A DNA stretch of 32,167 nt from positions 1 through 32,167 of the forward strand of contig DYQK01000028.1 of assembly GCA_020719385.1 (NCBI GenBank), written 5' to 3'. The DNA comes from Rikenella microfusus (lineage in GTDB: Bacteria; Bacteroidota; Bacteroidia; Bacteroidales; DYQK01). This document shows, piece by piece, positions 1 through 6,446 of this stretch (position 1 is the stretch's first letter; every line of letters begins with the position of its first letter). A program made the translations under genes and the position numbers. Below the pieces are notes generated by a model. It was not told the origin of the DNA and did not search any database. It saw only the letters and a list, made by a program, of their open reading frames with translations.

Positions 1-150
1 GATGTTTCTGAGAAAGTTGTCGAAGTTTTGGAAAAAACGGAGAAAGTTGAAAATAATTCGCAAAAAGAAGAAAGTGCAGCCGATTTAATTTTGAAAAGAA
101 TCGCTGCTATGTCTAAAAATATTGACGAAAAAAAACACGAACATAAATAA
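1..150 (+). CDS. C-terminal end of an unidentified protein (5' partial)
   Basis: Frame 1 is open from the first base and ends at TAA 148-150, giving the last 49 residues of a protein that begins outside the window. The visible part is hydrophilic and rich in Lys and Glu, with a short amphipathic stretch (DLILKRIAAM) near the end and no membrane segment. It lies 23 bp before secG on the same strand, so the two are probably co-transcribed. In other Bacteroidota a TPR or lipoprotein-assembly gene often precedes secG, but the fragment is too short to assign. Function unknown. Confidence 0.7.
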   Translation, partial: DVSEKVVEVLEKTEKVENNSQKEESAADLILKRIAAMSKNIDEKKHEHK

Positions 151-173
151 AATCACTAATAAAATTCATTTTT

Positions 174-539
174 ATGGCATTTTACACGCTGGTTGTTGTT
201 TTAATTTTGATTGCTTGCATCTTAATGGTGTTAATTGTATTGATTCAAAACCCCAAAGGGGGCGGTTTAGCTTCTGGTTTTTCCGCTTCAAATCAAGTGA
301 TGGGAGTTCGCAAAACAACCGATTTTTTGGAAAAAGGCACTTGGACATTGGCAATTTCGTTGTTAGCGTTAAGTTTGCTTGCTTCTATGGCACTTCCGCG
401 TCAACAGCAGGATACGGGAAGAGAATCGTTGATAAAAGAGCAAGTCAATAATGCTGTTGACCCAACGCAAATTCCCAATTTGCCGAATCAAAAAGTGCAA
501 GAACAGACCAAAGAGACGCAAAAAAACGAGAAGAAATAA
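174..539 (+). CDS. secG: SecG, preprotein translocase subunit
   Basis: This is the small membrane subunit of the SecYEG channel, which assists SecA-driven export across the inner membrane. The 121-residue protein has the SecG layout: a first membrane helix at about residues 3-24, the family signature QNPKGGGL at 25-32 followed by GFSASNQVMG, and a second helix at about 57-74. A charged, Gln/Lys-rich tail follows, longer than in the shortest SecG proteins but common in Bacteroidota. The ATG at 174 puts the first helix directly at the N terminus. It follows the unidentified gene by 23 bp and is followed by an inverted repeat that separates it from the convergent kinase gene. Confidence 0.95.
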   Translation: MAFYTLVVVLILIACILMVLIVLIQNPKGGGLASGFSASNQVMGVRKTTDFLEKGTWTLAISLLALSLLASMALPRQQQDTGRESLIKEQVNNAVDPTQIPNLPNQKVQEQTKETQKNEKK

Positions 540-566
540 CCATTTCTTTTTCAAAAGCGTTATTTT

Positions 567-599
567 AACCTTCAAAGTTCAATGTAAACCTTGAAGGTT
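567..599. terminator. Inverted repeat between convergent secG and histidine kinase genes
   Basis: Arms AACCTTCAA (567-575) and TTGAAGGTT (591-599) are perfect complements around a 15-nt loop, in the 64-bp gap between two convergent genes. Neither side has a long T-run, so a bidirectional terminator is inferred from position and symmetry. Confidence 0.55.
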
Positions 600-603
600 T
601 GGG

Positions 604-2163
604 TTATTTCTCTAAATATTTCTCTAATATTTCGAAAAGTTCGTCAATTTCAATAGGTTTCGAGATAAATTCGTCTGCACCGATTTCAAAACCTTGCGAT
701 TTGTGCTGCGGCAAAACCGATGCTGTTTGCAAAATTATCGGGATTTTTTGAGATTTTTTAATTATTTCTGTCGCAGCAAAACCGTTCATTTCAGGCATTT
801 GAACATCCATTAAAATCAACGAAATCAAAGAGTTAGTCGTTATCTCAACGGCTTCTTTGCCCGTTTTTGCTCTCAAAATTTTCACTTTCGTATCAATTAA
901 CATTTCTGACAGCAGTTGAAAATTAGAATCATCATCTTCGGCAATTAAAATAGAATATTTCTCCCATTCTCGCTGAAAGATATTGATTTTTTTCGTTTTC
1001 GATTTTTCAGTGACAGGTTTATAAGGCAAAGTAAATTGAAAAAACGCCCCTTGTTCAACTTCGGATTCTACACTAATTTTTCCGTTCCATAGTTCAATAA
1101 TTCGCTTCGAAATGGCTAAACCTAATCCTGTTCCGCCATATTTTCGTGTTGTTGTGTTGTCTGCTTGCACAAAACGGTCAAAAATGATTTTTTGTTTTTC
1201 CTTTGACATTCCAATTCCTGAATCTTTGACAAAGAAAAGCAACGTTTTTTCGTCAGAAAATTTATACCCAAACTCAATAATTCCTTCGTCTGTAAATTTA
1301 ATTGCGTTACTCAATAAATTTTTTAACACCTGTTGCAGTCGAAACATATCAACAAAAATCAAAATGCTGTGTTTAATATTTTTATCTTTAACCCATCGCA
1401 GTTCAATATTCGCTTTGTTTTTGGCAATTAAATCTTGCGAGTAAAAATTATACATATCAAGCAAAATTCCATTTAAGGAGCATTCGGTTTCAGTTAGCGA
1501 GACTTGTCCCGCTTCAATTTTCGAGATGTCTAAAATATCGTCGATTAAATTGATTAAAGTATGTCCGTTTCGGTGGATGGTGTTGATGTATTGTTCTCGT
1601 TTTTCAGGTGAGAGATTGGGCCTTCGCAGCAAGTCTGCAAAACCGAGAATAGAATTAACAGGTGTTCTAATTTCGTGCGACATGTTTGCCAAGAAAGCGG
1701 TTTTTAAATGTTCCGATTCGGTGGCTCGATTTTGCGTTTCGTGAAGTTTTTTTTCATACGAGAAATTTTGCATTTCAATATTTTTTTGATGTGAAATATC
1801 TCGAATTTTCATCAACATTTCTGTTTTCGAAAATGAAAGCGTCTGTAACTCAAAGAATTTCAATGAGTTATCTATTTGTACCGAATATTCCAACATTTCG
1901 ATATTTTGCGAATTAAACGTTTTTTCTATCAGTTCAGAGATTTTTGTGACCAATTCTGACGGAAAGATTTCGGACAAAGTCGAATGTTTAAAATTATTCC
2001 ATTTTTCAGTTAACCCTTTTGTCGGGATAATTTTTAGACTATCTACGGTTTTATCGGAATGAATCAACAAAACGGTGTCGGAGAATAATTGCAAAAGCAT
2101 TTGACAAAAATTGGGCTGCAAATTTTCGCGTATGCAAAATAAATTTTTCGAATTTTGAGGCAT
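604..2163 (-). CDS. Soluble hybrid histidine kinase (PAS-like, HisKA, HATPase, receiver)
   Basis: This two-component kinase autophosphorylates on His and passes the phosphate to its own receiver domain. In order it shows a PAS-like N-terminal region (about 20-125), then a short coiled linker, then the dimerisation/phosphoacceptor helix with MSHEIRTP (His163). The ATPase domain follows, with N box NLLSNAIKF (Asn285), G1 box DSGIGM (314-319) and G2 box GGTGLGL (343-349). The C-terminal receiver (about 403-518) carries acidic residues EDDD (409-412), phosphoacceptor Asp453 in LMDVQMPEMNG, and Lys502 in SKP. All catalytic residues are present. There is no signal peptide or membrane helix, so the signal is probably cytoplasmic. 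No DNA-binding output or partner regulator lies nearby, so its target is unknown. It is divergent from rnhA, with its own -7 box 22 bp upstream. Confidence 0.93.
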   Translation of the reverse strand: MPQNSKNLFCIRENLQPNFCQMLLQLFSDTVLLIHSDKTVDSLKIIPTKGLTEKWNNFKHSTLSEIFPSELVTKISELIEKTFNSQNIEMLEYSVQIDNSLKFFELQTLSFSKTEMLMKIRDISHQKNIEMQNFSYEKKLHETQNRATESEHLKTAFLANMSHEIRTPVNSILGFADLLRRPNLSPEKREQYINTIHRNGHTLINLIDDILDISKIEAGQVSLTETECSLNGILLDMYNFYSQDLIAKNKANIELRWVKDKNIKHSILIFVDMFRLQQVLKNLLSNAIKFTDEGIIEFGYKFSDEKTLLFFVKDSGIGMSKEKQKIIFDRFVQADNTTTRKYGGTGLGLAISKRIIELWNGKISVESEVEQGAFFQFTLPYKPVTEKSKTKKINIFQREWEKYSILIAEDDDSNFQLLSEMLIDTKVKILRAKTGKEAVEITTNSLISLILMDVQMPEMNGFAATEIIKKSQKIPIILQTASVLPQHKSQGFEIGADEFISKPIEIDELFEILEKYLEK

Positions 2164-2184
2164 ATTTTTCTAAATATAAAAACA

Positions 2185-2192
2185 CAAATTTA
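2185..2192 (-). promoter_or_regulatory. Promoter -7 box for the hybrid histidine kinase
   Basis: The minus strand reads TAAATTTG, matching the Bacteroidota -7 consensus TAnnTTTG, 22 bp before the kinase ATG. It is paired back-to-back with the rnhA box. No clear -33 element was picked out. Confidence 0.5.
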
Positions 2193-2204
2193 ATATTAAT
2201 TTTT

Positions 2205-2212
2205 TAATTTTG
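2205..2212 (+). promoter_or_regulatory. Promoter -7 box for rnhA
   Basis: TAATTTTG matches TAnnTTTG and ends 26 bp before the rnhA ATG. The expected start of transcription is near 2219. Assignment is by consensus and position only. Confidence 0.55.
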
Positions 2213-2238
2213 CAAATCGAAATAAAAAAAAATTTTTT

Positions 2239-2709
2239 ATGAGAAAAATAACAATTTACACCGATGGTGCGTCTCGCGGGAATCCTGGAATTGGGGGTTA
2301 TGGAATTGTCTTATTATCAACACCTTACAGGAAAGAAATTTTCGGTGCGTACAAACTTACGACTAACAATCGTATGGAATTGTTGGCGGTAATAATTGCT
2401 CTTGAGGCGTTAAAATTTGACAATTCCGATGTAACTTTGTATTCTGATTCGCGTTACGTGGTCGATGCAATAGAAAAAAAATGGTTAAATTCTTGGGAGA
2501 ATAAGAATTTTAAGAAAGTTAAAAATGTAGATTTATGGGAACGTTTTCTCAAAGTTTTTCGCAGGCATTCGGTGAAATTTGTTTGGGTGAAGGGTCATTC
2601 AGAAAATATTGAAAATCAACGTTGCGATACGCTTGCCAATTTGGCGATGGACAAGGGGGAATTTTTAATTGACGAGGGTTATTTGGAAAATCTCAAGAGT
2701 GAGATATAA
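2239..2709 (+). CDS. rnhA: Ribonuclease HI
   Basis: This enzyme cuts the RNA strand of RNA-DNA hybrids in the cytoplasm, clearing Okazaki primers and R-loops. The 156-residue length matches the E. coli enzyme (155). The metal-binding carboxylates are all visible: Asp9 in YTDGASRGNPG, Glu47 in NNRMELLA, Asp70 in LYSDSRYV and Asp130 in QRCDTLA, with the catalytic-loop His120 in WVKGHS. The basic-protrusion region containing KKWLNSWENKNFKKVKN (about 80-96) is also present, so this is the bacterial HI form. The gene is monocistronic by appearance, with its own promoter and an A/T hairpin region downstream. Confidence 0.97.
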   Translation: MRKITIYTDGASRGNPGIGGYGIVLLSTPYRKEIFGAYKLTTNNRMELLAVIIALEALKFDNSDVTLYSDSRYVVDAIEKKWLNSWENKNFKKVKNVDLWERFLKVFRRHSVKFVWVKGHSENIENQRCDTLANLAMDKGEFLIDEGYLENLKSEI

Positions 2710-2748
2710 AATTTTTGAGAAAAAATTTATTTTTTGAGAAAAAATTTG
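2709..2748. repeat. Tandem A/T hairpin units after rnhA
   Basis: The 17-bp word TTTTTGAGAAAAAATTT occurs twice (2712-2728 and 2731-2747). Each copy can fold as a small A/T hairpin around GAG. It sits just after the rnhA stop and before the next promoter, so it could act as a weak terminator. A/T richness makes chance symmetry likely. Confidence 0.4.
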
Positions 2749-2776
2749 GAAATATCAAAAATATTTTTCATTTTTG
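2745..2776 (+). promoter_or_regulatory. Probable promoter of the thioredoxin-fold gene
   Basis: TTTG (2745-2748), a 20-bp spacer and CATTTTTG (2769-2776) fit the -33/-7 pattern with one mismatch in the -7 box. The box contains the upstream TTG codon at 2774, which argues that translation starts at the ATG at 2813. Confidence 0.5.
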
Positions 2777-2812
2777 TCTCTAAATATTTATTCTTTTCAA
2801 AAAATTAAGTTT

Positions 2813-3295
2813 ATGAGAAAGATTTTCGTATTCGTATTTGTCTTAACTTTTTCATTATCAATGACTTTCGGTCAGAATATTTATAATCCTGCGGCAAATG
2901 CTTCGGAGGAATTGGCGGCGGCAGTGAGAAGGGCAAGTTCCGAGAATAAACATATTTTGGTTCAAGTGGGCGGAAATTGGTGTTCTTGGTGTTTGAAATT
3001 GCACAAATTTTTCAAGTCCGAGTTATCTGTGGATTCTATCATTCAACAGAATTACGTTTTTTTGTTGATAAATTATAGCAAAGAGAATAAAAATCTTGAT
3101 ATTCTTGAGAAGTTTGAGTTTCCGCAGCGTTTTGGTTTTCCCGTTTTGTTGATTCTTGACAAAACAGGCAAGCGTCTTCATACGCAGGATACTTCTCTTT
3201 TAGAGGAAAATGAGGGTTACAGTGTGAAAAAAGTGAAAGATTTTTTAAAACAATGGACTGCGGCGGCGTTAAAACCTGAGTTATATAAAAAATGA
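2813..3295 (+). CDS. Secreted thioredoxin-fold protein with a WCSWC motif
   Basis: This is a probable periplasmic thiol-disulfide protein of 160 residues. Residues 1-20 form a signal peptide (basic start, Phe/Val-rich core, likely cut after TFG). The thioredoxin-like domain has the redox pair C57-S58-W59-C60 inside GGNWCSWCLKLHKFF and the expected cis-proline at P110 in FGFPVLLILD. The WCxWC sequence resembles thioredoxin_7/DUF255-like domains rather than classic WCGPC thioredoxin, so the exact reaction is uncertain. The ATG at 2813 is chosen because it opens directly into the signal peptide. An upstream in-frame TTG at 2774 would put 13 extra residues ahead of it and lies in a likely -7 box. 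Neighbours give no hint of a dedicated partner. Confidence 0.85.
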   Translation: MRKIFVFVFVLTFSLSMTFGQNIYNPAANASEELAAAVRRASSENKHILVQVGGNWCSWCLKLHKFFKSELSVDSIIQQNYVFLLINYSKENKNLDILEKFEFPQRFGFPVLLILDKTGKRLHTQDTSLLEENEGYSVKKVKDFLKQWTAAALKPELYKK

Positions 3296-3359
3296 GGTTT
3301 TAGAGAAGTGAAATTTTTAGAAAAAGTTTAGTTTAAACACTTAATTTCAATTTTTTTTA

Positions 3360-3367
3360 TAATTTTG
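3360..3367 (+). promoter_or_regulatory. Promoter -7 box for the SiaB-like kinase gene
   Basis: TAATTTTG matches TAnnTTTG and ends 23 bp before the ATG at 3391. No convincing -33 TTTG at the usual spacing was seen. Confidence 0.5.
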
Positions 3368-3390
3368 AAAAATTTATATCAATAAAAAAT

Positions 3391-3981
3391 ATGGAACTTA
3401 GTGAGCGTTTTACGCAATCAATTTTAACAATGTACAACGACTGGATAAGCAACGGTATCTCGTTGATTTATCTCGGCGAGTTTAGTCATGAGATAACAAA
3501 AATGTTTACCTCTATGGCTGAATCGGAAATGTCTCGTAATAGTGAGGAAAGTTCTACGAAAAGAATGGTCTATCACTCAATGGTCGAGACTTTGCAAAAT
3601 ATGAACCGACACTCTGACGAATTGAATGATAAAAGTCATGTTGGTAAAGGACTTTTTATGATAGGCAAAAAAAATGATGTCTATTATATCATTACTTCGA
3701 ATAAAATTGCGGGAGATAAAGTTGAATCTCTTCGCAGTGCTATCGACCAACTAAACGCTTCGACTCTTGAGGAGTTAAAAGCAATGTATAAAAAGCAGTT
3801 AAAGGAGGGTAAACTTTCTGAAAAAGGCGGTGCAGGTCTTGGACTTATTGATATTGCCCGCAAAACTGAACGCAAACTTGAATACGCATTGATGCCTCTG
3901 TTTGAACAGAGTGATTATTTTTTTATTTTAAAAGTCGAAATTGATACTAAAAAGGTAAAAAATGAAGTATGTCAATCTTAG
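3391..3981 (+). CDS. SiaB-like protein kinase (DUF6272 family)
   Basis: This 196-residue protein resembles the SiaB family of GHKL-type Ser/Thr kinases. In Pseudomonas, SiaB phosphorylates the small protein SiaC in a partner-switching pathway opposed by the phosphatase SiaA. Two hallmarks are visible. One is an N-box-like helix VETLQNMNRHSDE with Glu66, Asn70 and Arg73-His74. The other is a glycine-rich ATP-lid motif GGAGLGLIDIARK starting at 146. There is no membrane segment. The expected SiaC (DUF1987) and SiaA/PP2C partners are absent from the window; instead udk and an exonuclease gene follow closely (27 and 19 bp gaps), so the three may share a transcript. Family assignment is fairly firm; substrate and pathway are inferred. 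Confidence 0.8.
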   Translation: MELSERFTQSILTMYNDWISNGISLIYLGEFSHEITKMFTSMAESEMSRNSEESSTKRMVYHSMVETLQNMNRHSDELNDKSHVGKGLFMIGKKNDVYYIITSNKIAGDKVESLRSAIDQLNASTLEELKAMYKKQLKEGKLSEKGGAGLGLIDIARKTERKLEYALMPLFEQSDYFFILKVEIDTKKVKNEVCQS

Positions 3982-4008
3982 TTGTAAAATCTTAATTATT
4001 GAGAAATT

Positions 4009-4620
4009 ATGTTAGTAGTTGGAATTGCTGGAGGAACGGGTTCGGGAAAAACAACGGTTGTGAAAAAAGTTGTCGAGCAATTGCCTAAAAATACGGTTGC
4101 AATTCTTTCGCAAGATTCTTATTATCGGGATAACAGTCATTTGCCCTTAGAAGAACGTTTAGAAATGAACTTTGACCATCCACATTCAGTGGAATTTGAG
4201 TTGTTGGTCGCACATCTCAAGGATTTGAGAAAGGGAAAAAGTATTGAAGAGCCGATTTATTCGTATCTTACGTGTACTCGCGAAAAAAAAACTATTCTTG
4301 TCAAGCCGAAGGAAGTCATTATTGTCGAAGGAATTTTGATTCTCACTCATCCCGAACTTCGAGAGTTGTTGGACATTAAAGTTTTTGTCTTTGCAGATCC
4401 CGATGACCGTTTGATTCGCGTTATTCAACGAGATATTGTTGAACGCGGAAGGTCGGTAGACAAAGTGTTAGACCGTTATCATAAGTCAGTGAAACCGATG
4501 CATTTACAATTTATTGAACCCTCACAGCGTTATGCCGATTTAATTGTTCCGCAAGGCGGACATAATATTGTGGCAATTGACGTTTTAACGTCAATTATTG
4601 AGAAGAACTTGAAAAAATAA
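4009..4620 (+). CDS. udk: Uridine kinase
   Basis: This enzyme phosphorylates uridine and cytidine to UMP and CMP with ATP or GTP, in pyrimidine salvage. The 203-residue protein is near the usual bacterial length (about 210). It begins with the P-loop GGTGSGKTT (8-16). The substrate region SQDSYYRDNSHLP (34-46) and NFDHPHS (54-60) are typical Udk motifs, as is the later lid-like segment RDIVERGR. No residue expected in the family appears missing. It follows the SiaB-like gene by 27 bp and precedes the exonuclease gene by 19 bp without an obvious promoter, which suggests co-transcription. Confidence 0.95.
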   Translation: MLVVGIAGGTGSGKTTVVKKVVEQLPKNTVAILSQDSYYRDNSHLPLEERLEMNFDHPHSVEFELLVAHLKDLRKGKSIEEPIYSYLTCTREKKTILVKPKEVIIVEGILILTHPELRELLDIKVFVFADPDDRLIRVIQRDIVERGRSVDKVLDRYHKSVKPMHLQFIEPSQRYADLIVPQGGHNIVAIDVLTSIIEKNLKK

Positions 4621-4639
4621 CCTTAAAAATTTTCATCAG

Positions 4640-5374
4640 ATGAACATGTTGGAATTTATCAAAAACGAGAACATTTTATTCATAAACATCGAAACTGTTC
4701 CCGTAGTTGCGAGTTTTTTTGAATTACCCGAAGGATTAAAATATTTTTGGGAAGAAAAATCAGAGTTAATGAAGAAAAACTCTGAATTGCCGTCTGAAAC
4801 TTTTGTCAAAGCAGGAAATTTTGCAGAATTTGGAAAAATAGTGTGCATATCAGTCGGATTTATTGTCTACAAAAAAGGAACAAAAGTGTTCCGCATAAAG
4901 TCATTTTACGGCGATGACGAAAAAAAATTGTTAAGTGATTTTGCATATTTGTTAAATAACCATTTTAACGCCGAGGAAAATTATCTCTGCGCTCATAACG
5001 GAAAGGAATTTGATTTTCCATATTTGTGCCGAAGACTCTTGGTCAATGGTTTACATTTGCCCAAACAATTAGACATCGCAGGAAAAAAACCTTGGGATGT
5101 TAAACACGTAGATACTCTCGAACTTTGGAAATTCGGTGATTATCGCAACAACGCTTCCATCGATTTGTTGGCAACAATTTTTCAAATCCCGATAATAAAG
5201 GAACATCACACAACAGAAGACATCGCAAGATTGTATTGGGAAGAGAAAAATTTACCTCAAATTGTTAATTTCTGCCAAAAAGACGTACTCTCTGCAGCAC
5301 AATTATTTTTGCGATACAAAGGAGAAACCTTAATACGCCCCGAACTCGTAGTTGTTGTCGGAGATAAAGAATAA
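4640..5374 (+). CDS. DEDD-type 3'-5' exonuclease-like protein with altered motif I
   Basis: This 244-residue protein belongs to the stand-alone DnaQ-fold exonucleases related to the DNA polymerase B proofreading domain, common in Bacteroidota. Motif I normally reads D-I-E-T-V-P; here it is INIETVP, with Asn16 replacing the first metal-binding Asp while Glu18 remains. Motif II is intact (AHNGKEFDFPYLCRR, Asp125), and so is motif III (FCQKDVLSAAQ, Asp215). The Asn codon is AAC at 4685-4687. The start could be the ATG at 4640 or the one at 4646; either leaves motif I whole. The gene is last in a likely siaB-like/udk run and ends at a strong hairpin. It may be weak, altered or inactive as a nuclease, and may retain nucleic-acid binding. 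Confidence 0.85.
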   Translation: MNMLEFIKNENILFINIETVPVVASFFELPEGLKYFWEEKSELMKKNSELPSETFVKAGNFAEFGKIVCISVGFIVYKKGTKVFRIKSFYGDDEKKLLSDFAYLLNNHFNAEENYLCAHNGKEFDFPYLCRRLLVNGLHLPKQLDIAGKKPWDVKHVDTLELWKFGDYRNNASIDLLATIFQIPIIKEHHTTEDIARLYWEEKNLPQIVNFCQKDVLSAAQLFLRYKGETLIRPELVVVVGDKE

Positions 5375-5394
5375 ATTATTTCTCAATTTTTTTT

Positions 5395-5432
5395 AAATTT
5401 GTCAGATTTCAAAAAAAAAATCTGACAAATTT
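5395..5432. terminator. Hairpin terminator with TGTCAGA/TCTGACA core
   Basis: Arms AAATTTGTCAGATTT (5395-5409) and AAATCTGACAAATTT (5418-5432) are perfect complements with an 8-nt loop, and T-residues follow on the plus strand. It separates the convergent exonuclease and CAP genes. It is one of four hairpins in the window with the same core. Confidence 0.85.
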
Positions 5433-5447
5433 TTCGCAAAAAACAAA

Positions 5448-5915
5448 TTATTTACTCGGTGCAGCAAAGACTTGCACCCAATAAATTCCAACTTTCGCCG
5501 CACCCATTTCGGTATAACTTGCGTTCATCATATTTTTACAATGACCGCTGCTATTTTCCCAACTTTTCATCACCGATGAAATGGAGGAATAACCGTAAGC
5601 AATATTCTCGCCCGCCGCTTTGAACGAATAACCTGCCGCTTTGATTCGTTTATCAAAAGTGCTGTTATCTGTGCCTGTGTGCGAAAAATGGTTATTCTCC
5701 GACATATCTTTTGCGTGACGAAGGGCTGCTGCCTCAAGTTTTGCATTCCATTTCAACTCTGTTGTTGCAGAGCCGCAGTTGCAGCCGCTTTTTCGAAGTT
5801 TATTGACCGCACTCAACATCTCGGTTGCAAAAGTTGACGAAGTACTTGAATCTTCAGTTTTCTCACACGAAAGAATGTACGAAAGAAAAATGAATAAAAA
5901 AATGTTGTTTCTCAT
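5448..5915 (-). CDS. CAP/SCP-domain lipoprotein
   Basis: This 155-residue secreted protein has a CAP domain (cysteine-rich secretory/antigen 5/PR-1 fold; bacterial members are extracytoplasmic and mostly of unknown activity). Residues 1-16 are a hydrophobic leader ending at Cys17 (YILSC), which fits lipidation and anchoring to the cell envelope. CAP landmarks are His67 in RHAKDM, His76 and His79 in NNHFSHTG, GENIAYG (102-108), His125 in SSGHCKNMM and YWVQVFA near the C terminus. C45 and C47 form a CxC pair. The ATG at 5915 is chosen because it opens at the leader. A further upstream TTG at 5939 lies inside the -7 box. It appears monocistronic. Confidence 0.88.
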   Translation of the reverse strand: MRNNIFLFIFLSYILSCEKTEDSSTSSTFATEMLSAVNKLRKSGCNCGSATTELKWNAKLEAAALRHAKDMSENNHFSHTGTDNSTFDKRIKAAGYSFKAAGENIAYGYSSISSVMKSWENSSGHCKNMMNASYTEMGAAKVGIYWVQVFAAPSK

Positions 5916-5936
5916 AAAAAATTTTACTTTTTTTTG

Positions 5937-5944
5937 CAAAATTA
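5937..5944 (-). promoter_or_regulatory. Promoter -7 box for the CAP lipoprotein gene
   Basis: The minus strand reads TAATTTTG, matching TAnnTTTG, 21 bp before the ATG at 5915. Its last three bases form the in-frame TTG at 5939, so that codon would lie upstream of the transcript start. Confidence 0.55.
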
Positions 5945-5951
5945 ATAAAAA

Positions 5952-5977
5952 ATCTCAAATCCGTTCAGATTTGAGAT
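5952..5977 (-). terminator. Terminator after the broken STAS-like gene
   Basis: Arms ATCTCAAATC (5952-5961) and GATTTGAGAT (5968-5977) are perfect complements with a 6-nt loop. On the minus strand a T-run follows at once. It lies between the STAS-like gene and the CAP promoter. Confidence 0.8.
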
Positions 5978-5986
5978 AAAAAATAA

Positions 5987-6392
5987 TTATTTTTCCAACC
6001 ATTCCCACGCCTTCGATTCGTCATCGAAATACGCAAGTTGTACTTTTGAGTCTTTTCCAATTTCCTCCATCGTTTGTTCGGTGGCAACATTCACAAAAAT
6101 ATCAGCAGAAAGTAAAAAAGCACCTTTACATAATCCTGATTCTACTGCTTTTCAAATTAACATTTTCGCCGACCCAATCTTGCAAAGACGTCTGAATCAC
6201 AAATTTATTTTCTCGCATATCGTGCAAAATACCTTTCGCATTCAAATCAAAAAAACTCACATAACGCAACATATCTCTTTTAAACTCCTCTTCTTTCATA
6301 TATTGCGTGTTTTCGAGCCAAATCATTTTGAAAAGAAATTTTGAAGGTTCAAAATATAACTCAAAAAATGAAGTCTCAAATAATTTATTCAT
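5987..6392 (-). pseudogene. STAS/SEC14-like small protein, interrupted by a frameshift
   Basis: From the ATG at 6392 the frame is open for 80 residues matching the start of a small Bacteroidota protein (MNKLFETSFFELYF... WLENTQYM... VIQTSLQDWVGENVNL). It then runs into another frame and stops at 6126. The missing second half lies in the neighbouring frame from 6151 to the TAA at 5987-5989: KAVESGLCKGAFLLSADIFV ... EQTMEEIG ... LAYFDDESKAWEWLEK. Removing one base from the four-A run (minus strand, 6149-6152) rejoins both halves into a 134-residue protein. The motif order (EQTMEE, YFDDE-x-AWEWL) recalls STAS/SEC14-like proteins, but that family name is from memory of related proteins. The extra base may be a true mutation or a sequencing error. 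Confidence 0.75.
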
Positions 6393-6406
6393 AAAAATTT
6401 AATTTA

Positions 6407-6440
6407 AAAAAACAGGTTTATATTTTTAAACCTGTTTTTT
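6407..6440 (-). terminator. Terminator after the POT transporter gene
   Basis: Arms AAAAAACAGGTTTA (6407-6420) and TAAACCTGTTTTTT (6427-6440) are perfect complements around a 6-nt loop. The minus-strand side ends in a T-run, and the hairpin starts 6 bp after the transporter stop codon. Confidence 0.88.
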
Positions 6441-6446
6441 GATTTT

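Noticed and set aside
1112-1916. Open frames on the plus strand opposite the histidine kinase
   Set aside because: They lie fully within a gene with all kinase and receiver motifs intact and show no recognisable domain.
5987-6392. Programmed frameshift in the STAS-like gene
   Set aside because: The site is only a run of four A with no evident stimulator. A plain insertion or sequencing error explains it more simply.
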